Positions 25,381 through 36,732 of a DNA stretch of 64,000 nucleotides are shown here, one piece after another. The position numbers and the translations under genes are program-made. The first letter of the stretch is position 1; the number at the start of each line of letters is the position of its first letter. A model generated the notes under the pieces. That model was not told the DNA's origin. It worked only from the letters and a program-made list of their open reading frames with translations, and ran no database searches. The stretch comes from Ptiloglossa arizonensis (taxonomy: Eukaryota; Arthropoda; Insecta; Hymenoptera; Colletidae), in assembly GCF_051014685.1 (NCBI RefSeq), contig NW_027478539.1, forward strand, positions 310,001-374,000. Direction: 5' to 3'.

Positions 25381-26600
25381 ATATGGCAGTTTGGAAGTAA
25401 GAAACGCTTGAGAAACTCAAAATTTTCGCGGTTCTGATGCTCGAAACGAGTAACAAGAACGGCCTAGGGGAAAAGTACGCACACCGTTGTAATCGGGCGA
25501 GTTTCTACTTTCAGACGCAACAGAAATTTTGCGGATTGGTCAATCCGTTCGCGAGATGTGGCAGTTTGTATGTGAGAAACGCTTGAGAAACTCAAAATTT
25601 TCGCAGTTCTGATGCTCGAAACGAATAACTAGAACGGCCTAGGGGAAAAGTACGCATACCGTTGTATTCGGGCGAGTTTCTACCTTCAGATGCAACAGAA
25701 ATTTTGCGGATTGGTCAATCCGTTCGCGAGATATGGCAGTTTGGAAGTAAGAAACGCTTGAGAAACTCAAAATTTTCGCAGTTCTGATGCTCGACAAGCA
25801 TAACTAGAACGGCCTAGGGGAAAAGTACGCATACAGTTGTAATCGGGCGAGTTTCTACTTTCAGATGCAACAGAAATTTTGCGGATTGGTCAATCCGTTC
25901 GCGAGATATGGCAGTTTGGAGGTAAGAAACGCTCGAGAAACTCAAAATTTTCGCAGTTCTGATGCTCGATAAGCATAACTAGAACGGCCTAGGGGAAAAG
26001 TACGCACACCGTTGTAATCGGGCGAGTTTCTACTTTCGGATGCAACAGAAATTTTGCGGATTGGTCAATCCGTTCGCGAGATATGGCAGTTTGGAGGTAA
26101 GCAACGCTTGAGAAACTCAAAATTTTCGCAGTTCTGTTGCTCGAAACGAATAACTAGAACGGACTAGGGGAAAAGTACGCATACCGTTGTAATCGGGCGA
26201 GTTTCTACTTTCAGATGCAACAGAAATTTTGCGGATTGGTCAATCCGTTCGCGAGATATGGCAGTTTGGAGGTAAGAAACGCTTGAGAAACTCAAAATTT
26301 TCGCAGTTCTGATGCTCGAAACGAATAACTAGAACGGCCTAGGGGAAAAGTACGCATACCGTTGTAATCGGGCGAGTTTCTACTTTCAGATGCAACAGAA
26401 CTTTTGCGGATTGGTCAATCCGTTCGCGAGATATGGCAGTTTGGATGTAAGAAACGCTTGAGAAACTCAAAATTTTCGCGGTTCTGATGCTCGAAACGAA
26501 TAACAAGAACGGCCTAGGGGAAAAGTACGCACACCGTTGTAATCGGGCGAGTTTCTACTTTCAGATGTAACAGAAATTTTGCGGATTGGTCAATCCGTTC
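25381..26600 (+). repeat. Block X', truncated copy of block X
   Basis: This block matches block X at an offset of 3,676 bp (21 units plus the inserted base) and the following block at 1,225 bp (7 units). CGAGTAACAAG occurs at 25,447 and 26,672, CAGACGCAAC near 25,514 and 26,739, and TTTGTATGTGAG near 25,567 and 26,792. It stops after the CAGAACTTTTG unit and lacks the GCTGATTGGGC-to-GCATGTAG part. It shares GGACTAGG (26,161/27,388) and a CGACAAGC patch with block X'' rather than with X. Confidence 0.85.
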
Positions 26601-28661
26601 GCGAGATATGGCAGTTTGGAAGTAAGAAACGCTTGAGAAACTCAAAATTTTCGCGGTTCTGATGCTCGAAACGAGTAACAAGAACGGCCTAGGGGAAAAG
26701 TACGCACACCGTTGTAATCGGGCGAGTTTCTACTTTCAGACGCAACAGAAATTTTGCGGATTGGTCAATCCGTTCGCGAGATGTGGCAGTTTGTATGTGA
26801 GAAACGCTTGAGAAACTCAAAATTTTCGCAGTTCTGATGCTCGAAACGAATAACTAGAACGGCCTAGGGGAAAAGTACGCATACCGTTGTATTCGGGCGA
26901 GTTTCTACCTTCAGATGCAACAGAAATTTTGCGGATTGGTCAATCCGTTCGCGAGATATGGCAGTTTGGAAGTAAGAAACGCTTGAGAAACTCAAAATTT
27001 TCGCAGTTCTGATGCTCGACAAGCATAACTAGAACGGCCTAGGGGGAAAGTACGCATACAGTTGTAATCGGGCGAGTTTCTACTTTCAGATGCAACAGAA
27101 ATTTTGCGGATTGGTCAATCCGTTCGCGAGATATGGCAGTTTGGAGGTAAGAAACGCTCGAGAAACTCAAAATTTTCGCAGTTCTGATGCTCGATAAGCA
27201 TAACTAGAACGGCCTAGGGGAAAAGTTCGCACACCGTTGTAATCGGGCGAGTTTCTACTTTCGGATGCAACAGAAATTTTGCGGATTGGTCAATCCGTTC
27301 GCGAGATATGGCAGTTTGGATGTAAGCAACGCTTGAGAAACTCAAAATTTTCGCAGTTCTGTTGCTCGAAACGAATAACTAGAACGGACTAGGGGAAAAG
27401 TACGCATACCGTTGTAATCGGGCGAGTTTCTACTTTCAGATGCAACAGAAATTTTGCGGATTGGTCAATCCGTTCGCGAGATATGGCAGTTTGGAGGTAA
27501 GAAACGCTTGAGAAACTCAAAATTTTCGCAGTTCTGATGCTCGAAACGAATAACTAGAACGGCCTAGGGGAAAAGTACGCATACCGTTGTAATCGGGCGA
27601 GTTTCTACTTTCAGATGCAACAGAACTTTTGCGGATTGGTCAATCCGTTCGCGAGATATGGCAGTTTGGATGTAAGAAACGCTTGAGAAACTCAAAATTT
27701 TCGCGGTTCTGATGCTCGAAACGAATAACAAGAACGGCCTAGGGGAAAAGTACGCACACCGTTGTAATCGGGCGAGTTTCTACTTTCAGATGCAACAGAA
27801 ATTTTGCTGATTGGGCAATCCGTTCGCGAGATATGGCAGTTTGGAGGTAAGCAACGCTTGAGAAACTCAAAATTTTCGCAGTTCTGTTGCTCGAAACGAA
27901 TAACTAGAACGGGCTAGGGGAAAAGTACGCATAGAGTTGTAATCGGGCGAGTTTCTACTTTCAGATGCATCACAAATTTTGCGGATTGGACAATACGTTC
28001 GCGAGATGTGGCTGTTTGTAGGTGAGAAACGCTTGAGAAACTCAAAATTTTCGCAGTTCTGATGCTCGAAACGAATAACTAGAACGGCCTAGGGGAAAAG
28101 TACGCATACCGTTGTAATCGGGCGAGTTTCTACTTTCAGATGCAACAGAAATTTTGCGGATTGGTCAATCCGTTCGCGAAATATGGCAGTTTGGAGGTAA
28201 GAAACGCTTGAGAAACTCAAAATTTTCGCAGTTCTGATGCTCGAAACGAATAACTAGAACGGCCTAGGGGAAAAGTACGCATACCGTTGTAATCGGGCGA
28301 GTTTCTACTTTCAGATGCAACAGAAATTTTGCGGATTGGTCAATCCGTTCGCGAGATATGGCAGTTTGGATGTAAGAAACGCTTGAGAAACTGAAAATTT
28401 TCGCGGTTCTGATGCTCGAAACGAATAACAAGAACGGCCTAGGGGAAAAGTACGCACACCGTTGTAATCGGGCGAGTTTCTACTTTCAGATGCAACAGAA
28501 ATTTTGCGGATTGGTCAATCCGTTCGCGAGATATGGCAGTTTGGAGGTAAGCAACGCTTGGGAAACTCAAAATTTTCGCAGTTCTGTTGCTCGAAACGAA
28601 TAACTAGTACGGGCTAGGGGAAAAGTACGCATGTAGTTGTAATCCGGCGAATTTCTACTTT
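26601..28661 (+). repeat. Block X'', full second copy of block X
   Basis: This repeats the 21.72-23.76 kb block in full, with the same marker order and only scattered differences (CATAGAG for CATACAG, AAGTTCGC for AAGTACGC). It ends with GCATGTAGTTGTAATCCGGCGAA at 28,629, just before the array changes character at the boundary of domains 1 and 2. Together with block X' it makes a seven-unit tandem step. Confidence 0.85.
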
Positions 28662-28875
28662 CAGATGCAACAGAAATTTTGCGGATTGGTCAATCCGTTC
28701 GCGAGATGTGGCAGTTTGTACGTGAGAAACGCTTGAGAAACTCAAAATTTTCGCAGTTCTGATGCTCGAAACGAATAACTAGAACGGCCTAGGGGAAAAG
28801 TACGCATACCGTTGTAATCGGGCGAGTTTCTACTTTCAGATGCAACAGAAATTTTGCGGATTGGTCAATCCGTTC

Positions 28876-29050
28876 GCGAGATATGGCAGTTTGGAGGTAA
28901 GAAACGCTTGAGAAACTCAAAATTTTCGCAGTTCTGATGCTCGAAACGAATAACTAGAACGGCCTAGGGGAAAAGTACGCATACCGTTGTAATCGGGCGA
29001 GTTTCTACTTTCAGATGCAACAGAAATTTTGCGGATTGGTCAATCCGTTC
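28876..29050 (+). repeat. Reference unit matching the consensus
   Basis: This unit shows every majority base and serves as a reference for the offsets used in this annotation. Offset 1 is the first G of GCGAGATATG. The A4T4 tract lies at 44-51, the switch site at 70-74 (AACGA form), CCTAGG at 88-93, the CENP-B-box-like segment at 107-123, the second AAATTTT tract at 149-155 and the dyad at 157-172. TCGCGA spans the unit junction (offset 174 to offset 4 of the next unit). The start of the unit is an arbitrary choice of register. It sits just after the boundary between domains 1 and 2, in a short run of nearly consensus units. Confidence 0.95.
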
Positions 29051-29439
29051 GCGAGATATGGCAGTTTGGAGGTAAGAAACGCTTGAGAAACTCAAAATTT
29101 TCACAGTTCTAATGCTCGAAACGAATAACCAGAACGGTCTAGGGGAAAAGTACGCATACCGTTGTAATCGGGCGAGTTTCTACTTTCAGATGCAACAGAA
29201 ATTTTGCGGATTGGTCAATCCGTTCGCGAGATATGGCAGTTTGGAGGTAAGAAACGCTTGAGAAACTCAAAATTTTCGCAGTTCTGATGCTCGAAACGAA
29301 TAACTAGAACGGACTAGGGGAAAAGTACGCATACCGTTGTAATCGGGCGAGTTTCTACTTTCAGATGCAACAGAAATTTTGCTGATTGGTCAATCCGTTC
29401 GCGAGATATGGCAGTTTGGAGGTAAGAAACGCTTGAGAA

Positions 29440-32400
29440 ACTCAAAATTTTCGCAGTTCTGATGCTCGAAACGAATAACTAGAACGGCCTAGGAGAAAAG
29501 TACGCATACCGATGTAATCGGGCGAGTTTCTACTGTCAGATGCAACAGAAATTTTGCGGATTAGTCAATCCGTTCGCGAGATATGGCAGTTTGGAGGAAA
29601 GAAACGCTTGAGAAACTCAAAATTTTCGCAGTCCTGATGCTCGACAAGCATAACTAGAACGGCCTAGGGGAAAAGTACGCATACCGTTGTAATCGGGCGA
29701 GTTTCTACTTTCAGATGCAACAGAAATTTTGCGGATTGGTCAATCCGTTCGCGAGATATGGCAGTTTGGAGGTAAGAAACGCTTGAGAAACTCAAAATTT
29801 TCGCAGTTCTGATGCTCGAAACGAATAACTACAACGGCCTAGGGGATAAGTACGCATACCGTTGTAATCGGGCGAGTTTCTACTTTCAGATGCAACAGAA
29901 ATTTTGCGGATTGGTCATTCCGTTCGCGAGATATGGCAGTTTGGAGGTAAGCAACGCTTGAGAAACCCAAAATTTTCGCAGTTCTCATGCTCGAAACGAA
30001 TAACTACAACGGCCTAGGGGAAAAGTACGCATACCGTTGTAATCGGGCGAGTTTCTACTTTCAGATGCAACAGAAATTTTGCGGACTGGTCAATCCGTTC
30101 GCGAGATATGGCAATTTGGAGGTAAGAAACGCTTGAGAAACTCAAAATTTTCGCAGTTCTGATGCTCGACAAGCATAAATAGAACGGCCTAGGGGAAAAG
30201 TACGCATACCGTTGTAATCGGGCGAGTTTCTACCTTCAGATGCAACAGAAATTTTGCAGATTGGTCAATCCGTTCGCGAGATATGGCAGTTTGGATGTAA
30301 GAAACGCTTGAGAAACTCAAAATTTTCGCAGTTCTGATGCTCGAAACGAATAACCAGAACGGCCTAGGGGAAACGTACGCATACCGTTGTAATCGGGCGA
30401 GTTTCTACTTTCAGATGCAACAGAAATTTTGCGGATTGGTCAATCCGTTCGCGAGATATGGCAGTTTGTAGGTAAGAAACGCTTGAGAAACTCAACATTT
30501 TAGCAGTTCTGATGCTCGAAACGAATAACTAGAACGGCCTAGGGGAAAAGTACGCATACCGTTGTAATCGGGCGAGTTTCTACTTTCAGATGCAACAGAA
30601 ATTTTGCGGAGTGGTCATTCCGTTCGCGAGATATGGCAGTTTGGAGGTAAGCAACGCTTGAGAAACCCAAAATTTTCGCAGTTCTCATGCTCGAAACGAA
30701 TAACTACAACGGCCTAGGGGAAAAGTACGCATACCGTTGTAATCGGGCGAGTTTCTACTTTCAGATGCAACAGAAATTTTGCGGACTGGTCAATCCGTTC
30801 GCGAGATATGGCAATTTGGATGTAAGAAACGCTTGAGAAACTCAAAATTTTCGCAGTTCTGATGCTCGACAAGCATAACTAGAACGGCCTAGGGGAAAAG
30901 TACGCATACCGTTGTAATCGGGCGAGTTTCTACTTTCAGATGCAACAGAAATTTTGCAGATTGGTCAATCCGTTCGCGAGATATGGCAGTTTGGAGGTAA
31001 GAAACGCTTGAGAAACTCAAAATTTTCGCAGTTCTGATGCTCGAAACGAATAACTAGAACGGACTAGGGGAAAAGTACGCATACCGTTGTAATCGGGCGA
31101 GTTTCTACTTTCAGATGCAACAGAAATTTTGCGGATTGGTCAATCCGTTCGCGAGATATGGCAGTTTGGAGGTAAGAAACGCTTGAGAAACTCAAGATTT
31201 TCGCAGTTCTGATGCTCGAAACGAATAACTAGAACGGACTAGGAGAAAAGTACGCTTACCGTTGTAATCGGGCGAGATTCTACTTTCAGATGCAACAGAA
31301 ATTTTGCGGATTGGTCAATCCGTTCGCGAGATATGGCAGTTTGGAGGTAAGAAACGTTTGAGAAACTCAAAATTTTCGCAGTTCTGATGCTCGAAACGAA
31401 TAACTAGAACGGACTAGGGGAAAAGTACGCATAACGTTGTAATCGGGCGACTTTCTACTTTCAGATGCAACAGAAATTTTGCGGATTGGTCAATCCGTTC
31501 GCGAGATATGGCAGTTTGTAGGTAAGAAACGCTTGAGAAACTCAACATTTTTGCAGTTCTGATGCTCGAAACGAATAACTAGAACGGCCTAGGGGAAAGG
31601 TACGCATACCGTTGTAATCGGGCGAGTTTCTACTTTCAGATGCAACAGAAATTTTGCGGATTGGTCAATCCGTTCGCGAGATATGGCAGTTTGGAGGTAA
31701 GAAACGCTTGAGAAACTCAAAATTTTCACAGTTCTAATGCTCGAAACGAATAACCAGAACGGTCTAGGGGAATAGTACGCATACCGTTGTAGTCGGGCGA
31801 GTTTCTACTTTCAGATGCAACAGAAATTTTGCGGATTGGTCAATCCGTTCGCGAGATATGGCAGTTTGGAGGTAAGAAACGCTTGAGAAACTCAAAATTT
31901 TCGCAGTTCTGATGCTCGAAACGAATAACTAGAACGGACTAGGGGAAAAGTACGCATACCGTTGTAATCGGGCGAGTTTCTACTTTCAGATGCAACAGAA
32001 ATTTTGCGGATTGGTCAATCCGTTCGCGAGATATGGCAGTTTGGAGGTAAGAAACGCTTGAGAAACTCAAAATTTTCGCAGTTCTGATGCTCGAAACGAA
32101 TAACTAGAACGGCCTAGGAGAAAAGTACGCATACCGATGTAATCGGGCGAGTTTCTACTGTCAGATGCAACAGAAATTTTGCGGATTAGTCAATCCGTTC
32201 GCGAGATATGGCAGTTTGGAGGAAAGAAACGCTTGAGAAACTCAAAATTTTCGCAGTTCTGATGCTCGACAAGCATAACTAGAACGGTCTAGGGGAAAAG
32301 TACGCATACCGTTGTAATCGGGCGAGTTTCTACTTTCAGATGCAACAGAAATTTTGCGGATTGGTCAATCTGTTCGCGAGGTATGGCAGTTTGGAGGTAA

Positions 32401-33120
32401 GAAACGCTTGAGAAACTCAAAATTTTCGCAGTTCTGATGCTCGAAACGAATAACTACAACGGCCTAGGGGATAAGTACGAATACCGTTGTAATCGGGCGA
32501 GTTTCTACTTTCAGATGCAACAGAAATTTTGCGGATTGGTCAATCCGTTCGCGAGATATGGCAGTTTGGAGGTAAGAAACGCTTGAGAAACTCAAAATTT
32601 TCGCAGTTCTGATGCTCGAAACGAATAACTAGAACGGCCTAGGGGAAAAGTACGCATACCGTTGTAAACGGGCGAGTTTCTACTGTCAGATGCAACAGAA
32701 ATTTTGCGGATTAGTCAATACGTTCGCGAAATATGGCAGTTTGGAGGTAAGAAACGCTTGAGAAACTCAAAATTTTCGCAGTTCTGATGCTCGACAAGCA
32801 TAACTAGAACGGTCTAGGGGAAAAGTACGCAAACCGTTGTAATCGGACGACTTTCTACTTTCAGATGCAACAGAAATTTTGCGGATTGGTCAATCCGTTC
32901 GCGAGATATGGCAGTTTGTAGGTAAGAAACGCTTGAGAACCTCAACATTTTTGCAGTTCTGATGCTCAAAACGAATAACTAGAACGGCGTAGGGGAAAAG
33001 TACGCATACCGTTGTAATCGGGCGAGTTTCTACTTTCAGGTGCAACAGAAATTTTGCGGATTGGTTAATCCGTTCGCGAGATATAGCAGTTTGGAGGTAA
33101 GGAACGCTTGAGAAACTCAA
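29440..33120 (+). repeat. First domain 2 blocks, loosely ordered
   Basis: The GGAGAAAAG / ACCGATG / TACTGTC unit appears at 29,531 and 32,156 (offset 2,625 bp, 15 units). The AGAAACCCAA / TTCTCATGC unit appears at 29,961 and 30,661 (700 bp, 4 units). Domain 2 subtypes (GGACTAGG, CAACATTTT, ACAACGG) are present, but their order is less regular than further right. CAACATTTTAGC in place of CAACATTTTTGC near 30,496 and 33,646 may be an older form of that subtype. No non-satellite sequence is present. Confidence 0.6.
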
Positions 33121-33652
33121 AATTTTCGCAGTTCTGATGCTCGAAACGAATAACTAGAACGGCCTAGGGGAAAAGTACGAATACCGTTGTAATCGGGCGA
33201 GTTTCTACTTTCAGATGCAACAGAAATTTTGCGGATTAGTCAATCCGTTCGCGAGATATGGCAGTTTGGAGGTAAGAAACGCTTGAGAAACTCAAAATTT
33301 TCGCAGTTCTGATGCTCGAAACGAATAACTAGAACGGACTAGGGGAAAAGTACGCATACCGTTGCAATCGGGCGAATTTCTACTTTCAGATGCAACAGAA
33401 ATTTTGCGGATCGGTCAATCCGTTCGCGAGATATGTCAGTTTGGAGGTAAGAAACGTTTGAGAAACTCAAAATTTTCGCAGTTCTGATGCTCGAAACGAA
33501 TAACTAGAACGGCCTAGGGGAAAAGTACGCACACGGTTGTAATCGGGCGAGTTTCTACTTTCAGATGCAACAGAAATTTTGCGAATTGGTCAATCCGTTC
33601 GCGAGATATGGCAGTTTGTACGTAAGAAACGCTTGAGAAACTCAACATTTTA

Positions 33653-35780
33653 GCAGTTCTGATGCTCGAAACGAATAACTAGAACGGCCTAGGGGAAAAG
33701 TACGCATACCGTTGTAATCGGGCGAGTTTCTACTTTCAGATGCAACAGAAATTTTGCGGATTGGTCAATCCGTTCGCGAGATATGGCAGTTTGGAGGTAA
33801 GAAACGCTTGAGAAACTCAAAATTTTCACAATTCTGATGCTCGAAACGAATAACTAGAACGGACTAGGGGAAAAGTACGCATACCGTTGTAATCGGGCGA
33901 GTTTCTACTTTCAGATGCAACAGAAATTTTGCGGATTGGTCAATCCGTTCGCGAGATATGGCAGTTTGGAGCTAAGAAACGCTTGAGAAACTCAAAATTT
34001 TCGCAGTTCTGATGCTCGAAACGAATAACTAGAACGGACTAGGAGAAAAGTACGCATACCGTTGTAATCGGGCGAGATTCTACTTTCAGATGCAACAGAA
34101 ATTTTGCGGATTGGTCAATCCGTTCGCGAGATATGGCAGTTTGGAGGTAAGAAACGTTTGAGAAACTCAAAATTTTCACAATTCTGATGCTCGAAACGAA
34201 TAACTAGAACGGACTAGGGGAAAAGTACGCATACCGTTGTAATCGGGCGAGTTTCTACTTTCAGATGCAACAGAAATTTTGCGGATTGGTCAATCCGTTC
34301 GCGAGATATGGCAGTTTGGAGGTAAGAAACGCTTGAGAAACTCAAAATTTTCGCAGTTCTGATGCTCGAAACGAATAACTAGAACGGCCTAGGAGAAAAG
34401 TACGCATACCGATGTAATCGGGCGAGTTTCTACTGTCAGATGCAACAGAAATTTTGCGGATTAGTCAATCCGTTCGCGAGATATGGCAGTTTGGAGGAAA
34501 GAAACGCTTGAGAAACTCAAAATTTTCGCAGTTCTGATGCTCGACAAGCATAACTAGAACGGTCTAGGGGAAAAGTACGCATACCGTTGTAATCGGGCGA
34601 GTTTCTACTTTCAGATGCAACAGAAATTTTGCGGATTGGTCAATCTGTTCGCGAGATATGGCAGTTTGGAGGTAAGAAACGCTTGAGAAACTCAAAATTT
34701 TCGCAGTTCTGATGCTCGAAACGAATAACTAGAACGGCCTAGGGGAAAAGTACGCATACCGTTGTAATCGGGCGAGTTTCTACTTTCAGATGCAACAGAA
34801 ATTTTGCGGATTGGTCAATCCGTTCGCGAGATATGGCAGTTTGGAGGTAAGAAACGCTTGAGAAACTCAAAATTTTCACAATTCTGATGCTCGAAACGAA
34901 TAACTAGAACGGACTAGGGGAAAAGTACGCATACCGTTGTAATCGGGCGAGTTTCTACTTTCAGATGCAACAGAAATTTTGCGGATTGGTCAATCCGTTC
35001 GCGAGATATGGCAGTTTGGAGCTAAGAAACGCTTGAGAAACTCAAAATTTTCGCAGTTCTGATGCTCGAAACGAATAACTAGAACGGACTAGGAGAAAAG
35101 TACGCATACCGTTGTAATCGGGCGAGATTCTACTTTCAGATGCAACAGAAATTTTGCGGATTGGTCAATCCGTTCGCGAGATATGGCAGTTTGGAGGTAA
35201 GAAACGTTTGAGAAACTCAAAATTTTCACAATTCTGATGCTCGAAACGAATAACTAGAACGGACTAGGGGAAAAGTACGCATACCGTTGTAATCGGGCGA
35301 GTTTCTACTTTCAGATGCAACAGAAATTTTGCGGATTGGTCAATCCGTTCGCGAGATATGGCAGTTTGGAGGTAAGAAACGCTTGAGAAACTCAAAATTT
35401 TCGCAGTTCTGATGCTCGAAACGAATAACTAGAACGGCCTAGGAGAAAAGTACGCATACCGATGTAATCGGGCGAGTTTCTACTGTCAGATGCAACAGAA
35501 ATTTTGCGGATTAGTCAATCCGTTCGCGAGATATGGCAGTTTGGAGGAAAGAAACGCTTGAGAAACTCAAAATTTTCGCAGTTCTGATGCTCGACAAGCA
35601 TAACTAGAACGGTCTAGGGGAAAAGTACGCATACCGTTGTAATCGGGCGAGTTTCTACTTTCAGATGCAACAGAAATTTTGCGGATTGGTCAATCTGTTC
35701 GCGAGATATGGCAGTTTGGAGGTAAGAAACGCTTGAGAAACTCAAAATTTTCGCAGTTCTGATGCTCGAAACGAATAACT
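33653..35780 (+). repeat. Six-unit (1,050-bp) tandem duplication
   Basis: About 33,653-34,730 recurs at 34,703-35,780. A rare GGAGCTAAG marker (33,969/35,019) and TTTTCACAATTCTG units lie at a constant 1,050-bp offset. The GATG/TACTGTC unit at 34,431 pairs with the one at 35,481. I see no internal differences. The copies diverge at the right where the second continues into an ACAACGG / GGATAAG unit. Confidence 0.9.
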
Positions 35781-36732
35781 ACAACGGCCTAGGGGATAAG
35801 TACGCATACCGTTGTAATCGGGCGAGTTTCTACTTTCAGATGCAACAGAAATTTTGCGGATTGGTCATTCCGTTCGGGAGATATGGCAGTTTGGAGGTAA
35901 GCAACGCTTGAGAAACCCAAAATTTTCGCAGTTCTCATGCTCGAAACGAATAACTACAACGGCCTAGGGGAAAAGTACGCATACCGTTGTAATCGGGCGT
36001 GTTTCTACTTTCAGATGCAACAGAAATTTTGCGGACTGGTCAATCCGTTCGCGAGATATAGCAATTTGGAGGTAAGAAACGCTTGAGAAACTCAAAATTT
36101 TCGCAGTTCTGATGCTCGACAAGCATAACTAGAACGGCCTAGGGGAAAAGTACGCATACCGTTGTAATCGGGCGAGTTTCTACTTTCAGATGCAACAGAA
36201 ATTTTGCGGATTAGTCAATCCGTTCGCGAGATATGGCAGTTTGGAGGTAAGAAACGCTTGAGAAACTCAAAATTTTCGCAGTTCTGATGCTCGAAACGAA
36301 TAACTAGAACGGACTAGGGGAAAAGTACGCATACCGTTGTAATCGGGCGACTTTCTACTTTCAGATGCAACAGAAATTTTGCGGATTGGTCAATCCGTTC
36401 GCGAGATATGGCAGTTTGTAGGTAAGAAACGCTTGAGAAACTCAACATTTTTGCAGTTCTGATGCTCGAAACGAATAACTAGAACGGCCTAGGGGAAAAG
36501 TACGAATACCGTTGTAATCGGGCGAGTTTCTACTTTCAGATGCAACAGAAATTTTGCGGATTGGTCAATCCGTTCGCGAGATATGGCAGTTTGGAGGTAA
36601 GAAACGTTTGAGAAACTCAAAATTTTCACAATTCTGATGCTCGAAACGAATAACTAGAACGGACTAGGGGAAAAGTACGCATACCGTTGTAATCGGGCGA
36701 GTTTCTACTTTCAGATGCAACAGAAATTTTGC

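Larger units (their letters stand above)
1..28700 (+). repeat. Array domain 1 (G88 / TAGTG / TGTGG variants)
   Basis: This domain is defined by variant classes that I see only here. One is GGGCTAGG (G at offset 88), usually linked to GTAAGCAACG and CTGTTGCTCG. Another is TAGTGTTG in place of TACCGTTG. A third is a subtype with GCGGATTGGACAATCC, ATGTGGCAG and TTTGTAGGTGAG (for example near 531, 1,756, 7,012, 18,196, 24,507 and 28,008). GAAACC or GAAACG in place of GAAAAG is mostly found here too. Internal structure is a mosaic: short duplicated blocks of 2 to 8 units are interleaved, and no single higher-order period dominates. The right edge falls just after a TGTGG unit near 28,707 and before the first GGTCTAGG at about 29,137. 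Confidence 0.8.
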
